Part shown: in pieces, positions 1 to 4,876 of the stretch
How the letters are laid out: the number at the start of each line of letters is the position of its first letter
Numbering within the stretch: the first letter of the stretch is position 1
Assembly (NCBI GenBank): GCA_016208805.1
Contig: JACQXL010000208.1
Span: forward strand, 1 to 9,711
Source of the DNA: Planctomycetota bacterium
GTDB lineage: Bacteria; Planctomycetota; MHYJ01; JACQXL01
Direction of reading: 5' to 3'
Length of the DNA: 9,711 nucleotides
The notes under the pieces: generated by a model
What the model was told of the DNA's origin: nothing
Seen by the model: only the letters and a program-made list of their open reading frames with translations
Databases searched by the model: none
Made by a program: the position numbers and the translations under genes

Positions 1-62
1 GCGGTTCGTCTCGCCCGGGCGGAAGCGGTGCGTCAGACGATGCCACAACCTCAAAGAAATGA
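1..62 (+). CDS. Possible 3' end of an unidentified gene (partial)
   Basis: Frame 3 is open from the window edge and ends at a TGA at 60-62, just before the inverted repeat that starts at 65. The last residues would be ...SGASDDATTSKK, a polar, low-complexity tail with a lysine end, as many bacterial proteins have. Only about 19 codons are visible and other frames are also open here, so neither strand nor identity is secure. No function can be assigned. Confidence 0.22.
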   Translation, partial: GSSRPGGSGASDDATTSKK

Positions 63-64
63 CG

Positions 65-295
65 CCCCGCACATAGATTATTGAGGGTAACATAGTTGAC
101 GTCCACCCTTATTTGTCATTCCTGCCCCGCTTGTCATTCCTGCGGAAGCAGGAATCCAGCGGGATAAACTCCAGCAGGAATCCAGGCCCCCGCTTAAAAT
201 ACTGGATTCCTCCCGATAGCCATCGGGACGGGAATGACACCGTAGAGGGGTGGTTAGGACATTAACAAGGTGAGTATCAATAGTTATGTGCGGGG
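65..295. repeat. Inverted-repeat-bounded block, MITE-like, 231 bp
   Basis: The ends are CCCCGCACATA (65-75) and its perfect reverse complement TATGTGCGGGG (285-295). A weaker match continues inward (ATTATTGA against CAATAGT read backwards). AATGACG also flanks both ends in inverted orientation, at different spacing. The block contains the TGTCATTCC-type repeat at 114-239 and no credible gene. It ends 21 bases before the coaX remnant. No clear target duplication is visible, so its mobility is inferred. Confidence 0.5.
114..239. repeat. TGTCATTCC/GGAATGACA palindromic repeat, copy A
   Basis: The repeat begins TGTCATTCC (114-122) and ends GGAATGACA (231-239). Inside are a second TGTCATTCC (132-140), a CCTGCGGAAGCAGG hairpin, CCAG/CTGG-ATTCC arms and a CCCGATAGCCATCGGG hairpin (212-227). 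The same family occurs inside lpxB (2644-2714) and at 9414-9527. The layout is composite, a chain of small hairpins between terminal inverted repeats. Confidence 0.8.
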
Positions 296-316
296 GAGAT
301 TTCGTCATTAGTCATT

Positions 317-956
317 ATGTTACTGGCCATAGACATCGGCAATACCAATACCCACATCGGTATTTTCAACGGTCATAGTCGTCTTGTTGCCACGGAGACC
401 ATCGCGCACGAGCAAATCAGGAAATTGGTGAAATCATTCCGGCCTTGTTTGGGCATCGTCTCCGCGGTGCGTTATATCCTGCTATCATCAACCCGCCCGC
501 CGGTGGAGGCCGCGGTCCGGAAGTGGGTTAAAACGGTCTTTTGTTCCGATGTCCGGGTATTGAAGGCCGGGCGTGATTTCAAGATACCCATCGCCAACCC
601 CGCTGATAAGGGCGGGACTCCCCGCCTGCGCCCCCGTACGGGCGGCGGGCAGGCGCTACGGCTCCGCCGCACCCGTTATCCGGGCCGGGTCGGCCCGGAC
701 CGGTTGCTCTGTGCCTATGCGGCCTACCGGCTGTTCCGCAAACCGTTAATCGTTGTCAGTTTCGGCACGGCCATAACATTTAATGTGGTTTCAGTCAGGG
801 GCGAATATCGCCCAATCAAAGGTGCGACCAATGGTTGTCGCTACCGGCGGCGATGCGGCCCTGCTCAAACCACAGATTCCACGGATTAAAAAAGTAGTCC
901 CGCACCTGACATTGAAGGGCTTAGTTGCAGCATACCGTCACGTTACCATTTCTTAA
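317..956 (+). pseudogene. coaX: Type III pantothenate kinase, decayed
   Basis: An intact CoaX phosphorylates pantothenate in the first committed step of coenzyme A synthesis. The start at 317 gives MLLAIDIGNTNTHIGIF, the family's N-terminal D-x-G-N-T phosphate-binding motif. The GxDR region is present as VGPDRLLCAYAAY. The third motif, normally DFGTAxTFD, reads SFGTAITFN, so two conserved acidic residues are gone. The first frame ends at 889. The true C-terminal part (VVATGGDAALLKPQIP to the TAA at 954-956) lies in the next frame from about 831, and the roughly 80-90 residues normally between GEY and VVATGG are missing. A GC-rich repeat at about 598-672 also splits the segment before GxDR. 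No Shine-Dalgarno site is seen at a proper distance. Deletion, frameshift and lost residues together make an inactive remnant very likely. Confidence 0.85.
598..672. repeat. GC-rich palindromic repeat inside the coaX remnant
   Basis: About 75 bases (25 codons) interrupt the expected join FKIPIAN-RYPGRVGPDR. The segment contains CCCGCTGATAAGGGCGGG, a perfect CCCGTACGGG palindrome, and GCCTGC/GCAGGC arms. It shares CGGGACTCC and CTACGG-CTCCGC with the insert in tig near 8243-8281. The boundaries are estimated from the protein alignment to the family. Confidence 0.65.
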
Positions 957-1071
957 AGACAAATAACACTGCCCCGGCTATCAGCAGGAATCCGACGATA
1001 TAATTCCACTTCAGGTCTTCCTTGAGATAGATGACGGAGAACAGGCAGAAGGTTAATGCATTCAAAAGCAT
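943..1071 (-). pseudogene. C-terminal fragment of a DUF486 (DMT-family) membrane protein
   Basis: On the minus strand 42 residues read MLLNALTFCLFSVIYLKED and then KWNYIVGFLLIAGAVLFVFKKW, ending in TAA at 945-943. The pattern of a YL-K/G-E-x-LKWN loop followed by a last hydrophobic helix ending VFKK is that of the end of DUF486 proteins (small four-helix, EmrE-like, usually about 110 residues). The upstream part is absent: the frame continues only into C/G-rich repeat sequence, with no DUF486-like residues and no proper start. Its stop overlaps the 3' end of the coaX remnant by 14 bases, a natural convergent end, so the two genes were probably intact neighbours before both lost their other parts. 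Transport activity is not expected. Confidence 0.6.
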
Positions 1072-1084
1072 ATTGTAACGCTGA

Positions 1085-1365
1085 CCGTCTCGCCTTTGTG
1101 GATAGGGGGGAAGGGGGGATTAAAAAAAAGGGGGGGGCGGGGGAGAAAAGGCCTGCCCGCCTATGGAGGGAGGTGATTTGTTGAGTCGCAGCGAAATCCC
1201 GCTATTTATAGCGGGGAGACCGTAGCGCGGATGACTGAGGAGTCCTCCCGGACGACTGAGGAGCGCTCCTGGATGACCGAGGAGCGCTCCCGAATGAGTA
1301 GAAATCGTTAAAATCCCCCCCGAAAGATTTCGGGGGGAAGAAAGGGGTTATTTATGCCTTATTTA
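1085..1365. repeat. Gene-free repeat stretch with C/G-rich hairpins
   Basis: I see no gene here. The stretch holds a G-rich block with GGGGGGATT followed by an A-run (1107-1140), CCCGCTAT-TT-ATAGCGGG (1198-1215), the 21-bp tandem array (1228-1301), and a strong hairpin CCCCCCGAAA-GA-TTTCGGGGGG (1316-1337). The AATCCCCCC/GGGGGGATT motif also forms the second insert in lpxB (1972-2015). Confidence 0.6.
1228..1301. repeat. 21-bp tandem repeat, about 3.5 copies
   Basis: Units at 1228-1248, 1249-1269 and 1270-1290, and a partial unit at 1291-1301, follow the consensus YGGATGACTGAGGAGCGCTCC, with one to four differences between neighbouring units. The period is 7 codons and one plus-strand frame stays open (about MTEERSR per unit), ending at the TAA at 1309-1311. 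No start signal supports translation, so I call it a short tandem array rather than a gene. Confidence 0.8.
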
Positions 1366-1532
1366 CTGAACTCTTGCGAAACGCTCCCTCTGTCATTCTG
1401 AACGGAGCGAAGCGGAGTGAAGAATCTCCGTTTTATGCGGATTTGGGACGAGATTCTTCGTCCCGACACTCCGTGTCGGGACTCAGAATGACACTTTTTG
1501 GGTGGTTTATTTCCCATTTCGCAAGAGTTCAG
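1366..1532. mobile_element. MITE-like element, 167 bp, with TIRs and a 7-bp duplication
   Basis: The ends are CTGAACTCTTGCGAAA (1366-1381) and its exact reverse complement (1517-1532), a perfect 16-bp terminal inverted repeat. TTATTTA lies immediately outside each end (1359-1365 and 1533-1539), as expected for a target-site duplication. Nested inside are a second inverted pair TGTCATTCTGA/TCAGAATGACA (1391-1401, 1483-1493), GAAGAATCTC/GAGATTCTTC (1419-1428, 1450-1459) and a hairpin CCCGACAC-TCC-GTGTCGGG (1462-1480). There is no transposase, so it would depend on one encoded elsewhere. It may be one small element inserted within another. Confidence 0.78.
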
Positions 1533-1582
1533 TTATTTACCCAAAACCGACCAGGGCAAGTAGGGGTATAGGGGGGGGTATT

Positions 1583-2806
1583 CTATGACTGGAGGACTAT
1601 TTTAGCCGCCCGCATTGATGCGCCGGGTGGGCCGAGTTTGGCCTTTACCTGCACCAATTCCTGCTTCATCCGGGCCAGGTTGTCAGTGCCCAACAGTTCG
1701 GTTACTTTGTCGGCAATCGCCCCCGGTGTGGCTTTAGATTGCATCAGTTCCGGCACGACCTCTTTGCCGGCCACTAAATTGACAATGGAATAATAGGGCA
1801 CTTTGATTAGCGGACCGGCAATCAAGTCGGTCAATAGCGCTACCTTATAAATCACCACCATCGGCACACCCAGGATGGCCGCCTCTAAACAGACCGTGCC
1901 CGATGCGGCGATCAACAAGTCTGAAGCAATTATTACGTCATAGGTTTGGTTATAATATGTTCGGATAGTGAAATCCCCCCTTACCCCCCTTTGCGAAAGG
2001 GGGGCTGGGGGGATTATCTGTGGTTTGATATTGGGCGCGGCGGCTAAGGCATATCTGATTGGTCGGCTCGTCTTTATCAGGGGAATGGACTTTAGCATCA
2101 GCGGGAAATGACGGCTGAACTCGCTCGCCCGGCTACCCGGCAACAGTCCAATCACCAATTCATCTTCCGGCAAGCCCAGCCGCCGGCGCGCCTCGCCCTT
2201 ATCCGGCAATTGCTTGTCCGCTATCTCGTCCAGTAACGGGTGACCGACAAACTCCACCGGTACGTTATACGGTTTGTAGAACTCCTTCTCAAACTCAAAC
2301 AGGCAGAGTAGTTTGGTAACATATTTCTTGATATCCTTAATCCGGCCCTTGCGCCAGGCCCAGACCTGCGGGCTGACGTAATAATAGACCGGAATCTTAT
2401 ACTGATGCGCTTTAGCCGCAAAGCGGAGATTGAAGTCCGGGAAATCTATCGGAACGACCACATCCGACCTTTCCCGTCCGAGGAAGTGAACCATCTGCCT
2501 GAACAGGGCGGTGAATTTAGCCAGATTGCGAACCGGCTCTAATCCCATCCCAGCATAGGCGGTGATGTCGGCCAGCAGTTCAACGCCGGCCGCGGCCATC
2601 TTCGGCCCGCCCACGCCGTATATCTGGAGCGGTTCATCCTTTCTGTCATTCCTGCGGAAGCAGGAATCTATATCTATGTTGGGGGCGTGGATTCCCGCTT
2701 GCGCGGGAATGACAATGCGCTCGGAATAGCATTCCTTTAAGGCGCGCACCAGGTTGGCGCCGTGCAGGTCGCCCGAACTCTCACCGGCGATGATAAGAAT
2801 CTTCAT
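1583..2806 (-). CDS. lpxB: Lipid-A-disaccharide synthase with two repeat-derived inserts
   Basis: LpxB (GT19 family) joins UDP-2,3-diacylglucosamine and lipid X to give the lipid A disaccharide at the inner face of the cytoplasmic membrane. I chose the start that gives MKILIIAGESSGDLHG, the family's usual N-terminus; the 14 codons upstream are repeat-derived. Visible motifs are GVGGPKM (64-70), DFPDFNLRFA (121-130), YYVSPQVWAWRKGR (about 142-154), FVGHPLLDE (about 176-184), LLPGSRASEF (221-230) and SGTVCLEAA (about 302-310). The protein has 407 residues against about 380 usually. The excess fits two in-frame inserts: residues about 31-55 (VIPAQAGIH...CFRRND) and about 264-279 (IIPPAPLSQRGVRGD). 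Core motifs are intact, so it may still work. It is the last gene of the minus-strand string, after the DUF374 acyltransferase. Confidence 0.93.
   Translation of the reverse strand: MKILIIAGESSGDLHGANLVRALKECYSERIVIPAQAGIHAPNIDIDSCFRRNDRKDEPLQIYGVGGPKMAAAGVELLADITAYAGMGLEPVRNLAKFTALFRQMVHFLGRERSDVVVPIDFPDFNLRFAAKAHQYKIPVYYYVSPQVWAWRKGRIKDIKKYVTKLLCLFEFEKEFYKPYNVPVEFVGHPLLDEIADKQLPDKGEARRRLGLPEDELVIGLLPGSRASEFSRHFPLMLKSIPLIKTSRPIRYALAAAPNIKPQIIPPAPLSQRGVRGDFTIRTYYNQTYDVIIASDLLIAASGTVCLEAAILGVPMVVIYKVALLTDLIAGPLIKVPYYSIVNLVAGKEVVPELMQSKATPGAIADKVTELLGTDNLARMKQELVQVKAKLGPPGASMRAAKIVLQS
1972..2015. repeat. AATCCCCCC/GGGGGGATT palindromic insert in lpxB
   Basis: A 44-base inverted repeat starts AATCCCCCC (1972-1980) and ends GGGGGGATT (2007-2015), with an inner CCCCCCTTTGCGAAAGGGGGG hairpin in two halves. 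It encodes roughly IIPPAPLSQRGVRGD at LpxB residues 264-279, between the LPGSR and SGT motifs, a region with no such segment in typical LpxB. Related C/G-rich hairpins lie at 1107-1140 and 1311-1347. Confidence 0.75.
2644..2714. repeat. TGTCATTCC/GGAATGACA palindromic insert in lpxB, copy B
   Basis: A 71-base element starts TGTCATTCC (2644-2652) and ends GGAATGACA (2706-2714). Each arm is itself a hairpin (CCTGCGGAAGCAGG and CCCGCTTGCGCGGG). In lpxB it is read as residues about 31-55, keeping the frame open between ALKECYSE and the conserved GVGGPKM block. It belongs with the copies at 114-239 and 9414-9527. Confidence 0.85.
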
Positions 2807-2825
2807 TTTTGTCTTTACCGCTGAA

Positions 2826-2917
2826 ACACACCCCGCCCCGATTGACATCGGGGCACCCCTCTCAAGAGGGGAATGCCCTCAAAGTCCCCTCTATCAAGAG
2901 GGGATTTAGGGGTGTGT
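2826..2917. repeat. ACACACCCC...GGGGTGTGT palindromic repeat, complete form
   Basis: The left half (2826-2873) reads ACACACCCC, a CCCCGATTGACATCGGGG hairpin, then CCCCTCTCAAGAGGGG. The right half (from about 2882) reads CCCCTCTATCAAGAGGGG-ATTTA-GGGGTGTGT. The ends are perfect 9-base inverted repeats. It fills the gap between the acyltransferase stop and the lpxB start. The two halves recur separately at 3578-3615 and 3964-4013, on either side of the DUF559 gene. Confidence 0.82.
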
Positions 2918-2922
2918 GGTTT

Positions 2923-3573
2923 TTATCCGCACACCATCAGCGCGTTTTCTATCTGTTTAATATACTTCTCCCGTTCCGGTTTTGATACTTCGGGCGGGAT
3001 ATAAACCGGCTCGCCGTAATGAACCGTAGCCCGGGCAAACGGCAACGGCACGATAAAATTATCCCAGGAGTTAAGCCGCAGGGCCTTATCCACGGAATAG
3101 GTCAACGGGATAATCGGGAATCCGGTCTTCTGTGCTAAAAATACGATACCGCCCTTGACCTGATACTTCGGCCCGCGCGGGCCGTCCGGCGTGATGGCCG
3201 GCGAATGGCCTTCCTTGCTGACCCGGTAGAGCGATAGCAACCCTTCACGGCTCCGTTTGGATGACGACCCGCGCACCACCGAGGCGCCCAGTTTAGTTTC
3301 CAATCGCGTCATTATCTCGCCGTCTTTGCTGTAACTGGAAAAAACCACTACCCGGTGCCCGCGCCGGATAAAACGGGTCGCCAGGTAATAGGTCATAAAA
3401 AATAGTCTATTGTGCCAGAAGGCGAAGATGACGTTCTCCTTGCGGCCCAGGATGATTTCGCGCGATGGCCGGCTGTTGACCTCGTCAATATTCCAGGTCC
3501 GGCCCAGTCCGAGCAGGAAGAACCGGCCGGCCGATGAACTGAAGGTGATGTTATCGGTGAGAGATTTTAGCAT
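2923..3573 (-). CDS. DUF374 lysophospholipid acyltransferase-like protein
   Basis: The protein of 216 residues belongs to the DUF374 group of the lysophospholipid/lipid A acyltransferase superfamily. Members are membrane-associated and are thought to transfer acyl chains to lipid A-type or related lipids; the exact substrate is not known. Visible features are FAFWHNRLFF (50-59, with the catalytic-type His54), SSYSKDGE (79-86, with Asp84), RGSSSKRSREGL (101-112) and the highly conserved TPDGPRGP (128-135). The start MLKSLTDN at 3573 is preferred, because the 18 codons upstream of it are repeat sequence. An AGAGGGGA from that repeat sits about 9 bases before the start and could serve as its ribosome binding site. 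The gene lies between DUF559 and lpxB on the same strand, which supports a lipid A role. Confidence 0.85.
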   Translation of the reverse strand: MLKSLTDNITFSSSAGRFFLLGLGRTWNIDEVNSRPSREIILGRKENVIFAFWHNRLFFMTYYLATRFIRRGHRVVVFSSYSKDGEIMTRLETKLGASVVRGSSSKRSREGLLSLYRVSKEGHSPAITPDGPRGPKYQVKGGIVFLAQKTGFPIIPLTYSVDKALRLNSWDNFIVPLPFARATVHYGEPVYIPPEVSKPEREKYIKQIENALMVCG

Positions 3574-3577
3574 ATTA

Positions 3578-3615
3578 AAAGTCCCCTCTAATAAGAGGGG
3601 ATTTAGGGGTGTGTG
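3578..3615. repeat. Right-half repeat at the 3' edge of the DUF559 gene
   Basis: AAAGTCCCCTCT-AATA-AGAGGGG-ATTTA-GGGGTGTGTG matches the right half of the 2826-2917 repeat except in the small loop. The minus-strand TAA of the DUF559 gene (3605-3603) lies inside it, so the last residues THP are repeat-encoded. The other side provides an AGAGGGGA near the acyltransferase start. Confidence 0.82.
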
Positions 3616-3962
3616 ATTTTTATCCACTCCCTGATTGTTGTAAGAATGCCTTCCACATTTTGTTTAACATCAATATCTAAGAACCGTAAACACCGAAGCC
3701 CTGACGATTCAAGTCGTGTTTGCCTCTTGCGGTCTTTATTCCATTTATCATTATGAGTTTCGCCATCAATCTCTATAATGAGGTTTAATTTAGGACAGAA
3801 AAAGTCTACAATATATTCATCAATCGGTTTCTGGCGGTGAAAATCATACCCCATCATCTGTTTCCCTTTTAGATGTTGCCAGAGCAGGACTTCGGATAAA
3901 GTGCTGTTTTTACGAAGTTCTTGTGCGTATTTCTTCAGGTGTGAGTTATACGTAATTTTCAT
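3603..3962 (-). CDS. DUF559 endonuclease-domain protein
   Basis: The 119-residue protein is a DUF559 member. This family has the very-short-patch-repair (Vsr)/restriction-endonuclease-like fold and its biological role is largely unassigned. Visible features are LRKNSTLSEVLLWQHLKGKQ (17-36, with Glu24), GYDFHRQKPIDEYIVDFFC (38-56, with Asp53), LIIEIDGETH (61-70, with the Glu64/Asp66/His70 cluster expected at the metal site) and LRCLRFLDIDV (89-99). It is full length. Three 60-base lines sampled inside it have 35-40% GC, against about 65% in one line of the next gene, suggesting separate origin. Inverted halves of one repeat family bound it almost exactly: the start codon is one base from GGGGTGTGT and the stop is inside the other copy. 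It may be a mobile or domesticated nuclease. It has no obvious tie to lipid A synthesis. Confidence 0.88.
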   Translation of the reverse strand: MKITYNSHLKKYAQELRKNSTLSEVLLWQHLKGKQMMGYDFHRQKPIDEYIVDFFCPKLNLIIEIDGETHNDKWNKDRKRQTRLESSGLRCLRFLDIDVKQNVEGILTTIREWIKITHP

Positions 3963-3963
3963 A

Positions 3964-4013
3964 ACACACCCCGCCCCGACATACGTCGGGGCACCCCTCT
4001 CAAGAGGGGAATC
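3964..4013. repeat. Left-half repeat at the 5' edge of the DUF559 gene
   Basis: ACACACCCC, then a CCCCGACATACGTCGGGG hairpin, then CCCCTCTCAAGAGGGGAA. This is nearly identical to the left half of the repeat at 2826-2917; the main difference is in the hairpin centre. Read in the direction of the DUF559 gene it ends GGGGTGTGT, one base before the ATG at 3962-3960. Confidence 0.82.
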
Positions 4014-4018
4014 TATGT

Positions 4019-4822
4019 TTACTTCGGTAAGTGTTCCGATTCTATTGTGGAGAACGAGATAATCATCTCGGCAATCTCGCGCATCGTCTTGCGCGAGTTA
4101 CGGCTGTGTCGCTGTATCGTCTTGAAGGCCGCGTCCTCGTCAAGTTTATACCGTTTCATCAGGACGCACTTGGCCCGTTCCACCAGTTTCCGGGTCTCAA
4201 CCGCCTCGCGGGCCAGATGGACCTCCTCGGTCAGCCGTTTTATCTCCTGGCCCTTGAGCACGGTTTCTTCGTAAAGACGGGCGTTCTCAATCGCGCCGAC
4301 CACCAAGTCGGCAATCACGACCACCAGGGTTACCTCGCGGGCGCTGTAGTTATGCGGCGACTTGTGCTGGATATTGATTACGCCTATCAGGTCGCCGTTC
4401 TTCCCCGACGCGGAGTTTATCCCTGTGGGAGTCGGGACTCCGCGGCGGCTTTGGAGAATAGGCACGGAAAGAAACCCCTCATAGCGGTCTTCCGGCAGGT
4501 TATGGAAGAATTTGAAGCGGTGGTCGTCGCTGGCATCGCGGTTGATGGCCACGACCTCCCGTTTCTGCGCCACCCAGCCGGTGATGCCCTCGCCCATTTT
4601 TATCTTGATGCGGCCCAGCAGGTGCGGATGCGGATTATATGAGCCGCGCAGGACCAGTTCTTCCTTCGGCGTATCCAGCAGATAAATCAGGCAACTGTTG
4701 CCTTGCGTGACCTGAATCAATATCTTGGCAATCTCGCTCAACAACGCCGGCAGTTCCAGATTGGCCACAATCTTGATAATCTGCATGAGAATCTCTACCT
4801 CGTTGATACTTTTCTGCGCCAT
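4019..4822 (-). CDS. GAF-ANTAR domain regulator, predicted RNA-binding antiterminator
   Basis: The protein has 267 residues. A GAF sensor domain spans about 10-183 (ALLSEIAKILIQVTQGNSCLI, GEGITGWVAQKREVVAINR, LIGVINIQHK). A short helical linker follows, then an ANTAR domain at about 198-256 (ARE.VETRKLVERAKCVLMKRYKLDEDAAFKTIQRHSRNSRKTMREIAEMII). ANTAR domains bind RNA stem-loops and prevent termination; GAF domains sense small ligands, redox state or signals from partners. The GAF ligand cannot be told here. Residues about 125-141 (RRGVPTPTGINSASG) are a repeat-derived insertion between SVPIL and GDLIGV. The gene heads the string with DUF559, the acyltransferase and lpxB, and diverges from the TonB-like gene across 54 bases. 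No good Shine-Dalgarno site precedes the ATG. Confidence 0.9.
   Translation of the reverse strand: MAQKSINEVEILMQIIKIVANLELPALLSEIAKILIQVTQGNSCLIYLLDTPKEELVLRGSYNPHPHLLGRIKIKMGEGITGWVAQKREVVAINRDASDDHRFKFFHNLPEDRYEGFLSVPILQSRRGVPTPTGINSASGKNGDLIGVINIQHKSPHNYSAREVTLVVVIADLVVGAIENARLYEETVLKGQEIKRLTEEVHLAREAVETRKLVERAKCVLMKRYKLDEDAAFKTIQRHSRNSRKTMREIAEMIISFSTIESEHLPK
4410..4443. repeat. GCGGAGT/ACTCCGC repeat insert in the GAF-ANTAR gene
   Basis: GCGGAGT (4410-4416) and ACTCCGC (4437-4443) are inverted ends around CCCTGTGGGA. The insert adds about 12-16 residues inside the GAF domain without breaking the frame. It shares GGAGTTTATCCC (4412-4423) with copy A at 161-172 (as GGGATAAACTCC), and the CGGGACTCCG core with the inserts in tig and coaX. 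Confidence 0.65.
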
Positions 4823-4831
4823 ATAGTGATT

Positions 4832-4859
4832 AATTTATCTTTATCTTTCCGCAAGTCAA
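4832..4859 (-). promoter_or_regulatory. Candidate promoter for the GAF-ANTAR gene
   Basis: On the minus strand TTGACT (4859-4854) is followed after 16 bases by TAAATT (4837-4832, four of six consensus bases). Transcription would begin within a few bases of the ATG at 4822, giving an almost leaderless message, which fits the missing Shine-Dalgarno site. It is a weak match in AT-rich sequence. Confidence 0.33.
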
Positions 4860-4861
4860 GT

Positions 4862-4867
4862 TATAAT
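4862..4867 (+). promoter_or_regulatory. Candidate -10 box for the TonB-like gene
   Basis: A perfect TATAAT ends 9 bases before the ATG at 4877. If it is used, transcription would start about 3 bases upstream of the start codon and the message would be nearly leaderless. No convincing -35 box is seen at 16-18 bases, and the region is AT-rich, so the match could be chance. Confidence 0.33.
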
Positions 4868-4876
4868 AATAATCGT

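Noticed and set aside
78..308. 76-codon minus-strand frame
   Set aside because: It is a translation of the palindromic repeats (CHSRPDGYREES, RWIPASAGMT); such frames are common artefacts of this repeat type.
1231..1311. Small open frame of 26 codons over the tandem array
   Set aside because: It consists only of the 21-bp repeat, has no ribosome binding site and resembles no known protein.
1374..1571. 65-codon open frame across the 1366-1532 element
   Set aside because: It reads straight through the terminal inverted repeats and inner hairpins of the MITE-like element; the frame is incidental.
2807..2848. Longer lpxB start at 2848
   Set aside because: The extra 14 codons derive from the ACACACCCC repeat, and LpxB proteins normally begin at the MKILIIAGE-type segment.
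3574..3627. Longer acyltransferase start at 3627
   Set aside because: The 18 extra codons are repeat sequence and overlap the end of the DUF559 gene; MLKSLTDN at 3573 is a natural N-terminus.
4031..4642. 203-codon plus-strand frame
   Set aside because: It is antisense to the GAF-ANTAR gene, whose domains are unmistakable, and its residues match no family.
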